Assembly: GCA_013054445.1 (NCBI GenBank)
Contig: JAAMPI010000636.1
Location: 1-29,699 of the forward strand
Length of the DNA stretch: 29,699 bases
Direction of reading: 5' to 3'
DNA from: Cudoniella acicularis
Taxonomy: Eukaryota > Ascomycota > Leotiomycetes > Helotiales > Helotiaceae
Below are positions 18,511 through 28,026 of the stretch, one piece after another. The notes under the pieces are model-generated. The model ran no database searches. It was not told where the DNA came from and saw only the letters and a list, made by a program, of their open reading frames with translations. Position 1 is the stretch's first letter. Every line of letters starts with the position of its first letter. The translations under genes were made by a program, and so were the position numbers.

Positions 18511-20535
18511 ATGTCCTCTCAATCCTCCATCTACGACTCTTTACCCGTCGACTCAAAATCCATTCGCGTCCTCACGATCCTCCCCGATAATGATCCATTT
18601 ACAGAGCTACGATGCGAGCTCAAACGTATCGAACTCCTGGACTCCCTCGGCTGTCCATTAATCGAAGCTCCTTTCGAAGCGCTGTCGTATTGTTGGGGCG
18701 AGCCTGACTTTTCGTGCTCAATCATCTGCAATGGGTTCGAAATCAAAGTCACATCTAATCTGTTCGATGCGATGAGGCACATGCGACAATTTAAACAGGA
18801 GAGGACGATCTGGATTGACGCTTTATGCATCAACCAAGCGGACGCGAGAGAGAAAGCTATACAAGTCCCGCTGATGAAACACATTTATGAGCACGCGAAG
18901 AAAGTGACGATGTGGCTCGGCCCCCAGAATACTTCAACGGCACAGGCGCTGGAATTAATCTTTCTTGCACGGGATCATTTTCGACGAGAAGCAGGCATAG
19001 CGCCAATACCCTTTATCAGCCACAAGGCTAACTTGCTAATCGTCATGCTAAAAAGAATTGCGAGGCAGAGGCTAGGTTTCTCGGGGGATATTGCGCACGA
19101 AGCCTTTGACGACGCGAGGAGCGTAGCTAGAGGATTTCCCTCTTGGAAAGACACAGAGAAGTGGGAGCCACTGGTCGAACTCCTGAGCCGGAAATGGTTC
19201 TCCCGCTGCTGGATTAAACAGGAATCGGCACTAGCTTCTCTCGCCATCATGCAAGCGGGAGCGCATTTATTTTCGTTGCTAGATTTGTGCCAAGCAATCG
19301 ATTTCTTCCTGTGGAAGGGCTATTTTGGCTCGAAGATTTCAGGATTGTCCCCGGTTTTGATGAATGTGCGAGCCTTGTGCAAGTGGTCACGAACAGGATT
19401 GCGGTTGAGGAGGGAAACGCGGACATTGGTGCCGCTCATTATCTTGCTAGAAGAGACTAGGACCCTTAATGCCACCGTCCCGGTTGACAAAGTGTATGCG
19501 TTGATGGGCCTTGCGGAAGAGCCGGGGCAGATCACTGTCGATTACTCTATGTCTGTCAAAGATTTGTACACACAAGTGACTCGGGTTCTCCTTGAGCCGC
19601 CGTTGAGAGCATGGCCGGTTACATATCCGCTTCAAGTGCTTGCAAGTGTGAACCAGTACTCAACCTTTTCTATACGTGGACAGCAAAAGCAGCGGGAATT
19701 CCGCGAGTCCGTTCCATCTTGGGTAGTCAAGTGGGACAATCTGACCGAAGACAATTCTGCCGAGATTGAACAAGAAAATTGGCCAAGAGTTGCCCCAATG
19801 TTCAGAATATCGGCGGTGGCCAAGTTCTGTAGTGGGGGGAAAGAATACCCCGGACCAGTAGATGACTCACAAACGCCATACGAGATCTCCTTGCGCGGGT
19901 TTTTCTTCGCAGAAGTCTCCACCTGTGTAAGCATCTGTCGTCTTCCGGCATTGTCTCGGTCTCGACTCTGGGATTTCGTTTTGGAGATTTGGAGTATACA
20001 GCAGGACAAGCACATGCCATATCCAACACGGGAGAGTATGGACGAAGCTTTCGCAAAAACTCTCACCATGTCTGACCCCGATCCCGCTTCTCGCACCGCC
20101 GGAGACACCTATCACGGTATTGATTTCCAACATTTCTGCGTCGCCATGTACGAGCAGACGATTTCGATACTCACCAACCAAGGACGTACTGCTGATATGA
20201 AAAGCTTGAGCAAAGAATGGGAAGTAGAGTATTTACGGTTAAAAAGCCTTGTTGGATTACACATCAAGTCAGACACTTTCTCCAGGGACATGCAAAGAAA
20301 CTGTGGGGGAAGAATACCCTTTTCGACGAAAAATGGTCACATAGGAATTGGGGATAATGCTCTGGCGTCTGGAGACATTGTTTGCGTCTTCCTCGGCGGC
20401 AGGACGCCTTACGTCCTCCGACCGGTTGAAGATGGTAAATATAAATTTATTGGCGAATGTTATCTGCACGGGATTATGTATGGAGAAGCGTTAAAGGAGG
20501 GTCTCATTAGAGAGAAGCAGTTTACTTTGATTTAG
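18511..20535 (+). CDS. HET-domain (heterokaryon incompatibility) protein
   Basis: Single exon, 674 aa, intact. The HET domain (PF06985 type) spans about residues 54-240, with FEALSYCWG (55-63), IICNG, TIWIDALCINQADAREKA (99-116) and VTMWLG (132-137). HET domains act in self/non-self recognition after hyphal fusion and trigger compartment death. They share distant fold similarity with TIR domains. The C-terminal part (from about residue 600: GHIGIGDNALASGDIVCVF, GRTPYVLRPV, FIGECYLHGIMYGEAL) is the usual tail of this fungal subfamily. No NACHT, WD40 or ankyrin module is attached. Start context TCATCATGTC; no better in-frame upstream start was found. Neighbours are broken genes and hAT DNA, typical of HET genes in variable regions. 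Confidence 0.93.
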   Translation: MSSQSSIYDSLPVDSKSIRVLTILPDNDPFTELRCELKRIELLDSLGCPLIEAPFEALSYCWGEPDFSCSIICNGFEIKVTSNLFDAMRHMRQFKQERTIWIDALCINQADAREKAIQVPLMKHIYEHAKKVTMWLGPQNTSTAQALELIFLARDHFRREAGIAPIPFISHKANLLIVMLKRIARQRLGFSGDIAHEAFDDARSVARGFPSWKDTEKWEPLVELLSRKWFSRCWIKQESALASLAIMQAGAHLFSLLDLCQAIDFFLWKGYFGSKISGLSPVLMNVRALCKWSRTGLRLRRETRTLVPLIILLEETRTLNATVPVDKVYALMGLAEEPGQITVDYSMSVKDLYTQVTRVLLEPPLRAWPVTYPLQVLASVNQYSTFSIRGQQKQREFRESVPSWVVKWDNLTEDNSAEIEQENWPRVAPMFRISAVAKFCSGGKEYPGPVDDSQTPYEISLRGFFFAEVSTCVSICRLPALSRSRLWDFVLEIWSIQQDKHMPYPTRESMDEAFAKTLTMSDPDPASRTAGDTYHGIDFQHFCVAMYEQTISILTNQGRTADMKSLSKEWEVEYLRLKSLVGLHIKSDTFSRDMQRNCGGRIPFSTKNGHIGIGDNALASGDIVCVFLGGRTPYVLRPVEDGKYKFIGECYLHGIMYGEALKEGLIREKQFTLI

Positions 20536-20749
20536 ATAAAATTCATAAGGAACTATATGAATAAACAGCAACGATATTCACAGAACACTGCCGTTCTGCA
20601 AATGTGGCAAAGCAGGTTTCCTTATGCGTAAATCGGCTCTACACTAAATAGGTAACTGAACTTCAACCCCCAAGAAAAGGACCTACGAAACTCCTACACA
20701 TTCATTATACAATTAAGTTTTCAGGTGTAAGCCGGCTTTCTATTTGTTT
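20536..20749. other. 3' flank of the HET gene
   Basis: About 210 bp with no gene, entering AT-rich DNA at about 20740. Confidence 0.4.
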
Positions 20750-20959
20750 TAAAATTAAATAAGTCTTTAGTTAAATTTTAAATTTATTTAAAACCACTTT
20801 AAAAAATATATCTTTATTTTTATACGGGTTCTTGGCAACCCGTGGGTATACCTACCTACCCGTGGGTCTACCCGTAGATGGGTACTCGTACATGGGTATA
20901 CCCGCGGGTAGGAGTAACTCTCCTTACTCCTACCCACGGGTACCCATCGAGCAGCCTAA
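20750..20959. mobile_element. hAT-like terminus fragment
   Basis: An AT-rich stretch contains TATATCTTTATTTTTATAC (20806-20824), also found on the minus strand of the hAT copy near 6546-6564. It is followed by ACCCGTGGGTA-type palindromes and a strong hairpin (20901-20940, 17-bp stem with one mismatch, CTCTCC loop). The segment ends CCCATCGAGCAGCCTAA, like the terminus at 7128-7158. Coding sequence of the next gene starts at the very next base. It has no transposase, so it is a solo end or deletion derivative. Confidence 0.5.
20901..20940. repeat. 17-bp-stem hairpin
   Basis: CCCGCGGGTAGGAGTAA pairs with TTACTCCTACCCACGGG with a single mismatch around a 6-nt loop. It forms part of the hAT-like terminal repeats. 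Confidence 0.85.
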
Positions 20960-22150
20960 AATTTCGCAACCGATCCCTTTAACTATCCCCGGATCCCTGT
21001 TCTAGAGAGGCTCACCAACCCTGATTCAAACGGCTGGTACAATGTGCAGCTTAAAGGGGGACCAGATCCTTCGACCACCTTCTCTTCCTCGTTCGGTATC
21101 CCGTTCCAAAACTTTGGTGTAAATACATCTAATGCGAATATAGCTGGAGTATACAACTTTACACTAAAATCTACATACCTGTCCTTCAATTGCTCCCCTC
21201 TCACTGCCGTACCTTGGCAAAAGCTCTTTAGTTTCCCTGCTAATTACACTAACACCACCACCGAACCAACTACCTTGTACATGGCCATGAACCTGACCAC
21301 GAACTCAACTGGCACAAACTTAACCAGCAAGCTCATCGCAGCAGGAACCCTGACCTTCGCATCTGCAATCAATCCCCGAAGCGTCGCTCCCGTCAACCTC
21401 ACATACGCCTATTCCTTCTGCAACTTCTCCCAAAAATTCGTCGACACGCAAATGAACTGCACCCGTCAGATCTGCCAAGCACTAAAAATAAAAGCAAGCG
21501 CTAACCCGCCGCCACTATCATCCATGTTCGATTTCAGCCTCAGATTGCTCTCGGCAGCTTCAGCAGGACTGGACAACTATACCTCGACGATGGTGGAACG
21601 GTATATAAACAATACGGACGTCGTCACTATCCCCATGGTAAACTCGACGTTCAACTTGACGCAGCTGGATCCCAAAGTGTTTACCAACCGATTATCTCTC
21701 ATCATAAACAATTACTGGCAGCTGGGCTTCGCCCCCATGTACCAAACCGGAAACTTCACCACCAATAACATCGACCACATTCCGTTCGCCTCCATGCCAG
21801 CCTCTCACCTCCTACCACCCCCCTACGCCATCGCCTGGCCCTGGTTCATCATCTATATGATCTGCAGCAGCATACTCCTCATCGCCGGCATCACCGGCAT
21901 GCTCTGGGAAATCTACACCATTAGTCCCGACGAACTGGGGTTCGCGAATAGTTTGGTCAGGCCGAGTAGGTATATGCTGCTTCCGAAGGATTTGGAGGGG
22001 GTGGTGGATGGTGCCGAGAGAGCGAGGAAATTGGGTGAGTTGACGGTTATGATGATGGATGTTGAGCCTATGGGGAGGGTGGGAAGAATTGCGCTTGGGA
22101 CGGTGGAGGATGGGGCGCAGAGGTTGAGGAGGGAGAGGTTTTATAGGTAG
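20960..22150 (+). pseudogene. 5'-truncated fungal membrane protein with large glycosylated ectodomain
   Basis: The frame is open from the base after the hAT-like terminus (TAA at 20957-20959) to the TAG at 22148-22150, about 396 codons. It starts inside a protein (DPFNYPRIPVLERLTNPDS). The ectodomain has 16 NxS/T sequons and several Cys (FNCS, FCNFS, MNCTRQIC). One C-terminal membrane helix (PWFIIYMICSSILLIAGIT) follows, then a cytosolic tail of about 80 residues (SPDELGF...RPSRYMLLP...GAERARKLGEL). This tail is usual for large (~600-750 aa) fungal multi-helix proteins of unknown role, sometimes listed as DUF3176-like. The N-terminal helices are missing, and I do not find them in the 420 bp back to the HET gene. 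An ATG start inside would lack a signal peptide, so I call it truncated. Confidence 0.65.
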
Positions 22151-23769
22151 TGTAGTGGTGTAAAGGTCGATTTTCTTTTTTTTGCTAAAACAATCTTTTT
22201 CCTCCTTTCTTTTATGAGTGGGTTACATCTCTTTGGTTTTGGAAGTGCGTGGAGATTCGTTTGTTTCTTTGTATATATTTCTTTTCTTATGTTTGAGATC
22301 TTAGAAAATAAATATAAGCAGATAACACCTTGTGTATATCCTTTGCACATGGAAGAAAGGAGTCCAATGAGTGTTGCAACATTAAGCGAGCTACCCCTTC
22401 AACCGAAAAGGGGTAAACGCACGTGATGTCAACTTCGGCTCCTCATTCTACCCGGCACTACTTACTCATCAGTTCCGCCTCCTGCTCAGCGGCTCACCTT
22501 TAGAACTACTCCACTAATCCGCTGAATGGTGCTGCCAAGAAGTCATTATCACATCTCGACATCGCGGAATGCCCTCGCCTAGATTCGGCACCTCAGCTCG
22601 TTGTGTCAGTGGCTTTGGGTCTGCTAGATTTGGCTTGTTTCTAGCCCAGTGATAGAGTCTGAGGTATAGACACTTTATATTTAACCGCCTATGAGCAAGT
22701 GAGCTTGGCATACGGATTTATCCCCGCTCTCTAGCTCGAGTGGGTAGCTCGGCGGCTTTCCAGCCTTCCCAAGCTAGAATTCTTAATTCACCAATCAAGA
22801 AAACCCTATCCACTCGAACGCTAGGAAAAATACCCGAAAAGCCAGATCATTAGCCCAACCAAACTAAAATGACAGAAGAGGCTCAAAAGTGATCTACAAG
22901 TCCGTCGAGCTAGTTCCCATCCGTGATCGGCAGTAAGGTTCCTGGAAATTCTTGGCGGTTCCATTTTTGGCTTTGGGTTTTTCCGAATTGGAACGAGTCT
23001 ACGGAAATACCTGCCTTTTCTTCGCAATCGGGAATAATGGGTGGCTGGAATAAGTATAGGCTGCCGCAATGGATTTCTTAATCGGGGTTGGGTGCGGGAC
23101 TGAGACGTCATTTTTCGAACTTCTAAAGATGGAAGGAAGGTTTAGCTCGATATCGGCACGCACGGTTTGTGGTTTCCGAAGTTATGGGCTCACAAATATG
23201 TTCGTTACTCTCTTCAGTTGTCGAATTAAATGATTCCTAGGCAGTAAGTACCATGCATAAAAATTTCCCGATGGTTCAGGACTTACAAAGTAAACACCCC
23301 TTTTTAGCATTACCGTCCCACATGACATATGCCAGGTCTTCCGGACGACCGATCTATCCTTTTAAATCAGCAGTTTCGAGCTCCATCGGTCAAGATCATC
23401 CTTCTACTACATCGAGAAAGGAAACAGCAAGTCAAGTAGAGACGAAAGGGAAGCTATACTCAAGCGCCGGAAACCCTTTCCAGGAACTCGGTTGTTGTAA
23501 GGATCTCAGCGGAAATCTGGATACAATGATTAGCTATTACTACTTTCTTGAGTATTGGGTGCCTTTTGCTTGTCCAAAATCTATTATTAAAGACCCTCGT
23601 TGTACCTAGGAAATCTCATCAACAACAATCACTTCCTCTCATCACATTCAAGAAGCAACCAGCTAGCTCTTCAAGACATTATCAGAACCAACATATTAAC
23701 ACCCTCAACCTTTCAACCAACACACAAACACTTTCAACCCTTCCACCAATCCAACCTCACAAAATCAAA
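22151..23769. other. 1.6 kb without a recognisable gene
   Basis: Composition is near average. Short open frames (22821-23111 -, 23253-23609 +) show no conserved family. The final ~170 bp (23600-23769) is rich in AACAA/TCAACC and makes a typical fungal 5' leader for the hydrophobin gene. Confidence 0.5.
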
Positions 23770-24190
23770 ATGCAGTTCTCAATAACCACCATCATCACCA
23801 TCACCCTCTTCACCAGCCTCGTCGCCTCCTCTCCCCTCCTCCAAGAATGCCAAGCAGCTGCAGGTTCCATGCCCCTCTGCGGCGTAGCCCTCGCCCAACC
23901 GCTCTGTTGTGACGTTGATGTTCTTGGAGTCGCTGATCTCGATTGCGCTGCTCGTAAGTCTCCAAAACCTACCTTCCTAACCCTTCCATACTACATAGAA
24001 AAGAAAAAGATCAAGTTGCTAATAGAAAGAGTAGCAAACCTACAACCTATGAACTAAGACGAATTCCGCGCCGTTTGTGCTACTAGTGGCTAAGGTGCTA
24101 GTTAAGGTGCTAAGTGCTGTGTTTTGCCTATTGTATGCTCCCCCCCTCCGCTTTTTGCTCGAGATGTGAATTTGGTGGCTAATATTTTTG
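23770..24190 (+). pseudogene. class II hydrophobin, inactivated
   Basis: Exon 1 (23770-23953) gives a signal peptide (MQFSITTIITITLF...VASS) and the first half of a class II hydrophobin: CGVALAQPLCC, then DVDVLGVADLDC, with CC-x11-C spacing. An intron (23954-24034, GTAAGT, branch GCTAAT, acceptor GTAG) leads to a second exon. There the spacing to the next Cys (DEFRAVC) is exactly 16 residues and ATSG..GAKCCVLPI follows. Stops interrupt exon 2: TAA at 24055-24057, 24091-24093 and 24103-24105. The last two lie in a 12-bp duplication (TAAGGTGCTAGT). The final Cys region (LGxxxLC) is not preserved. Class II hydrophobins coat hyphae and spores and self-assemble at air-water interfaces. CAA to TAA changes would explain the stops. 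Confidence 0.8.
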
Positions 24191-25341
24191 GGGTTTTAGC
24201 TCGGTCAGGCTCTGGTTTGCAATAGCCCATAGAGTGAATGAGTTTTAGGATCGCAGGGTTGGAAGATTCGAAGGTTTGAAGTGGGTGTTTGAGAGTATGG
24301 ATTGGGCTGGACTGAGGGGAGGACTTCTGGCTTTCTGACGGTGTTTTTGAATTTGAATTCTTGTTTATAAGGTACAGAGCTTGATTTCTGTTTAATCTAA
24401 TATCTAAAACTTTTAGCAATTCGTTATGTGTGATATACGGCTGGTGTTTTTATTGTTCTTCGGTGCTTACTCATTTCATTTCATTGCTATTAATTTATGC
24501 ACTATTTGTTTCTGCAGCCGAATAAACAAAGACATGCCGCAAAAAGAATGAGTTTTTTTTGGTAGCCGCGTGTAGTTCATGGATGGTTTAGAGTACCGTT
24601 TCAAATTTCCCGATTACCATGCTCGGTTCGTTGAGGCATTGCGGGGTTACAACCAATCAAGTTTTATAACCCGTGAGTTACAATAAACTCATCGTCGGGC
24701 AATTAAATGTCTCGTATTGATTCATGTTACGTTACTTTTCAGAATACTGTATAACGTACGTATATCTAACGATCCATGCATAGCCTAAATTGGTTATACG
24801 AGTGCATTTCCTTCGTAAAAAAAAAGGTCGAGACTCGGGAAACTTCACTTTAGTCAAATAAAGTCCGAACTCTGCATGTGTATATTATTGTGCCTCTCAT
24901 ATTATCCTCTTGCGTAATGACTAAACAAAAATCGGGTCACATGGTGATCTTATAAAGAGTATACATTAAATAATATATAAAAAACCGCTCACTAAGTATC
25001 TGAATCGTTGCGGCGCGTTTCTGATACGCGTCAGTTAATTGTGGATCAATTTTCATTTGTCATTTCCGTTTATGAGAGAATCATATGATTGCTATTCATG
25101 AAGGAAAACGCAACGTTTACTGTTGTACTACGAACACTTCAAGTGATCCGCGCGTCCCTATATGCAGTCAGCTTTTATTTGCATTAGAAAATCAAAACTA
25201 TTTGAGATCTGTCACTACAAATATTCTGTCCCACAAGTATATAAACACTGAGGAGTTCTGTGGAATAAAAAGCATCTTCTCATTAAACGCACTTAGCTTC
25301 AAACCTAAATCATCAACAGCTCAACCTCTCCAATCTTCACA
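24191..25341. other. AT-rich intergenic DNA
   Basis: No gene was recognised in 1.15 kb. The segment ends with a pyrimidine/AAC-rich leader (25300-25341, CATCAACAGCTCAACC) just before the next start. TATATAAAA at about 24974 and ATATAAACAC at about 25238 are possible promoter elements. Confidence 0.5.
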
Positions 25342-26149
25342 ATGGCCAGAACTACCGCTCTCACTTTCACGGTGCTACAAATCCTCACTGCGTTCTTTGC
25401 AACAGCAGCGCCAACCGAGAAAGTCTACCCGTCCATCACCATTGCTGAAGGTCTTCCCAGCCTTGCTGAACTCGGCCTCACAGTCGAGGATTTATACACT
25501 AAACCCCGCGAGTTTTTCTGTACGTAGTCCTCTGTCCACAAGAATATTTAAAGCTTCCCCTCTGCCTCCTTAGCTTCTATAGTTCACCCTTACTCTTTTC
25601 TCCATAACTAACAATACAACCAATCAGCCAAGGGTCAAGTCCCCACCAAACGCACCAACGACATCGTCCCCTACAAATGCTATTCCACCGACCGCGCCAA
25701 CGTCGATGATGCCACCGCAGCCGCAAACTACCTCGCCTCACTTGGCAACCAGGCTTGTGTCGTGAAAGGAATTAGCACATTAATTACGTTTGTCACTGTT
25801 GGCGATGCAAAGATCCAAGGATGGAATGTCAGCCCGCATGCCACTGTTAGCAGCCCTTGGTAAGTCCTCTCTCAGTTAACAGTTTGAAATGGGTGGATGT
25901 ACGTGATGAAGAGAGAGGCTAATGCATAAGTGATGGGAATAGCTCCAACGCTGCAACTGGCGCATATGATGTTTTGGATTATTGCACTAGTGGGGGTGAA
26001 GTTGCCGGTGAGTTCTGCAAATTAATTGTTGTGCATCTCGAGAGTCGAAGTTGTAGGCTAATGCGTAAATAGGCCAGATGGTGGCGTATGGGAATGGGGA
26101 TCTAGGGGTTATTGTTGAGAGTTCGGGGTCGGATGAGATTCCACGCTAG
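25342..26149 (+). CDS. secreted protein with Kex2-like site, four exons
   Basis: The exons are 25342-25519, 25628-25859, 25943-26007 and 26073-26149. They sum to 552 nt (183 aa). All three introns are GT-AG (GTACGT, GTAAGT, GTGAGT donors) with CTAAC or GCTAAT branch sites. A signal peptide (MARTTALTFTVLQIL...ATAA) is followed by a pro-region of about 45 residues with a dibasic TKR near residue 68, a possible Kex2 cut. A mature domain of about 115 residues follows with four Cys (KCYS, NQACVV, SPCSN, DYCTS), probably two disulphides, and an AYGNGDLGVIVE motif near the C-terminus. The Cys spacing and GNGDLxV end recall small secreted fungal proteins, but I do not recognise a named family. It is secreted, and an effector or antagonist role is only a possibility. 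It lies convergent with the glycosyltransferase gene. Confidence 0.75.
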
Positions 26150-26643
26150 ATTGCTCCTAGTGTCGCAGGAAATCATGCCTTTCAACTTGCAAGTCGAATT
26201 AAGCAATCTATAGGCTTTGGAAAGGATTGAAAATTTGAGACTGTTTTGGGAAAGGTAGTGGAAAAGAAAAAGCATATATTGATTTATAAGTGCACGGTAC
26301 TGAATGCTTCTGTCCTTACTAAAATACAAAATTGCTTATATAAAGTCGTCTCCTGAAGTAGTATTACTATGATCAGTCTCTACTGTAAATTACAGTGACT
26401 GCTCGCTGTAATTTAGCGAGTTGCCCCTGAGAGAAGCGGGCCACTGACTATTCCAATTCTAGCTAATTCTTGCCATTATTTATATGTACCAGCGCATTTT
26501 ATATATCCTAGTCTAACATATAACGAGCCAAAAAGAAAAACACGCGACTTCAATCACTGACTAATATCGAGGGCTCCAAGAATTTACTAGCCAAGTTGTC
26601 TATATTTCTACTTCTATCAACTTCTATAAACGCCAGTTGTAAT
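26150..26643. other. convergent 3' intergenic region with palindromes
   Basis: Two adjacent palindromes, ACTGTAAATTACAGT (about 26380-26394) and TCGCTGTAATTTAGCGA (about 26403-26419), lie between the two convergent genes. They could act in 3'-end formation or be a miniature element. No gene was seen. Confidence 0.5.
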
Positions 26644-27876
26644 TTAATTGTCTCTCAACAGCGGGCCTCTCTTAATCGGCTCGATTACCTTATAATCCTG
26701 CGTGGAAGGCTCTCCATCCTGGCACCAATACATCGTCCCATGCCTGAACCAATGCGCGTACGTCCCAGGCACGTCATCCGAGCCCTGATGTTTCCTCCAC
26801 AACGAGCCCAATGTGACACCAAACACTCTCAAAATCAACCCATGCGCAAGCTTAAATCCGAAACTCTCTCTCAAGCACCTCTCGACGATCTCTCTTGCCT
26901 GCTTCTGCTCAGCGCTCTCGACCTCGCTTTCCTTCGGAAGCGAAAGAGACATGAGATCGAATGCTTTCTGTCCATCCCAAGCAGTTATCTCGTTGACAAG
27001 TTGAGAGCCGATCATGTACTCAATTCCATACACATGCTCAGCAACATACTTTGGCCCGTCCCAGTCACCCTCCTCGTCCACAAGCCCCATAGCCATCGTC
27101 ATCACTTGACCCTGAATGATGTAATCCGTCAACATCCTACTACACTCCTCAGGCCCAATCGTCTTCTCTCCATCCTGAATCGTAAACGATCCTCCCATGA
27201 GCGGAACCCCCTTCAACAGCGGACTGCTATGCATCCCCTCCGTACTCTCCTTCCCGCCATCCGCGGCCCAAAGCTCAAGCAAAAGCCTATGACACCGCTC
27301 GAAAAGCGGATTATCCCGTTCAGAACAAAGAAAATAATTCGTCAGACTTCGCTCCTCGACGCCGCCCGCATTATACGAGAGGACTTCAAATCTCGAAGAA
27401 CGATTTCCAACCGTCTCATTCCAAAGCCGATCCAAATCCCCAATTTGAATCATGCCCACATCTGCATACACACCGCCGTACTTCAGCAAAAGCGGCCAGC
27501 GCACTAGATCAGACGTATGCTGAGGCGCATAATCGCCACCGATCGTGCCGTCAACGAACGCACGAGGGAAGGTTCCCGGGTCTGAGATATCGAGGAAGTT
27601 GGCGACGTTTAAAGGGGAGGAGGGGACGCGGTCAATGACGCGGATCGTCCAGCCTTGTTTGGAGAAGCGGCGGTGCCAGGCCCGGATGTTGCGTTGTGTG
27701 TAGGGGTGCATGTGAGTAAACCCGGCGTGCCAGAAGAACCAGATGTTTTTCTCAGAGGAAGATATGGATTTGGGGTGGAGGATGTCGTGGTCGATTTCTG
27801 AGTCTGGACGAAGGTCGAGGAAATCGGCTGGGATCGCGTGGACTCCTGATGGGAGAGGGTAGTTTTGAGGATCCAT
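26644..27876 (-). CDS. GT32/capsule-polysaccharide-type glycosyltransferase
   Basis: Single exon. I choose the ATG at 27876 (context CACAAAATGG, MDPQNYPLPSG), giving 410 aa. An in-frame ATG at 28026 would add 50 weakly conserved residues. Family marks are KNIWFFWHAGFTHMHPY (about residues 42-58), NIRAWHRRF, GWTIRVIDR, HTSDLVRWPLLLKYGGVYAD and IQIGDLDRLW. The last block holds the acidic metal/sugar-nucleotide site, which here reads ADVG instead of a strict DxD. The protein belongs to the OCH1-like/Caps_synth group, which adds sugars to glycans or polysaccharides. I see no signal anchor in the 410-aa form, so it may be cytosolic. Ends at TAG... the stop lies at 26644-26646. Acceptor and sugar are unknown. 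Confidence 0.85.
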   Translation of the reverse strand: MDPQNYPLPSGVHAIPADFLDLRPDSEIDHDILHPKSISSSEKNIWFFWHAGFTHMHPYTQRNIRAWHRRFSKQGWTIRVIDRVPSSPLNVANFLDISDPGTFPRAFVDGTIGGDYAPQHTSDLVRWPLLLKYGGVYADVGMIQIGDLDRLWNETVGNRSSRFEVLSYNAGGVEERSLTNYFLCSERDNPLFERCHRLLLELWAADGGKESTEGMHSSPLLKGVPLMGGSFTIQDGEKTIGPEECSRMLTDYIIQGQVMTMAMGLVDEEGDWDGPKYVAEHVYGIEYMIGSQLVNEITAWDGQKAFDLMSLSLPKESEVESAEQKQAREIVERCLRESFGFKLAHGLILRVFGVTLGSLWRKHQGSDDVPGTYAHWFRHGTMYWCQDGEPSTQDYKVIEPIKRGPLLRDN

Positions 27877-28026
27877 TTTGTGGTGTTGAAGTTGGTCTGT
27901 CAATGTATTGTTGTGGAGTAGTGGCATCAAAACCAGTCTGTCAAATTGTTTCAATAGAGGATGGAAAGAAGTGATCTGAGATTGCGATTCAAATAAAGTT
28001 TTATGACGTTTGTAGAACTGTCGCAC

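Noticed and set aside
24102..24419. 105-codon minus-strand frame behind the hydrophobin
   Set aside because: Low-complexity Ser/Lys/Asn content, no motif; overlaps the hydrophobin 3' end.
26596..27507. 303-codon plus-strand open frame
   Set aside because: Antisense to the glycosyltransferase. Its low-complexity His/Pro/Arg composition is a codon-bias shadow.
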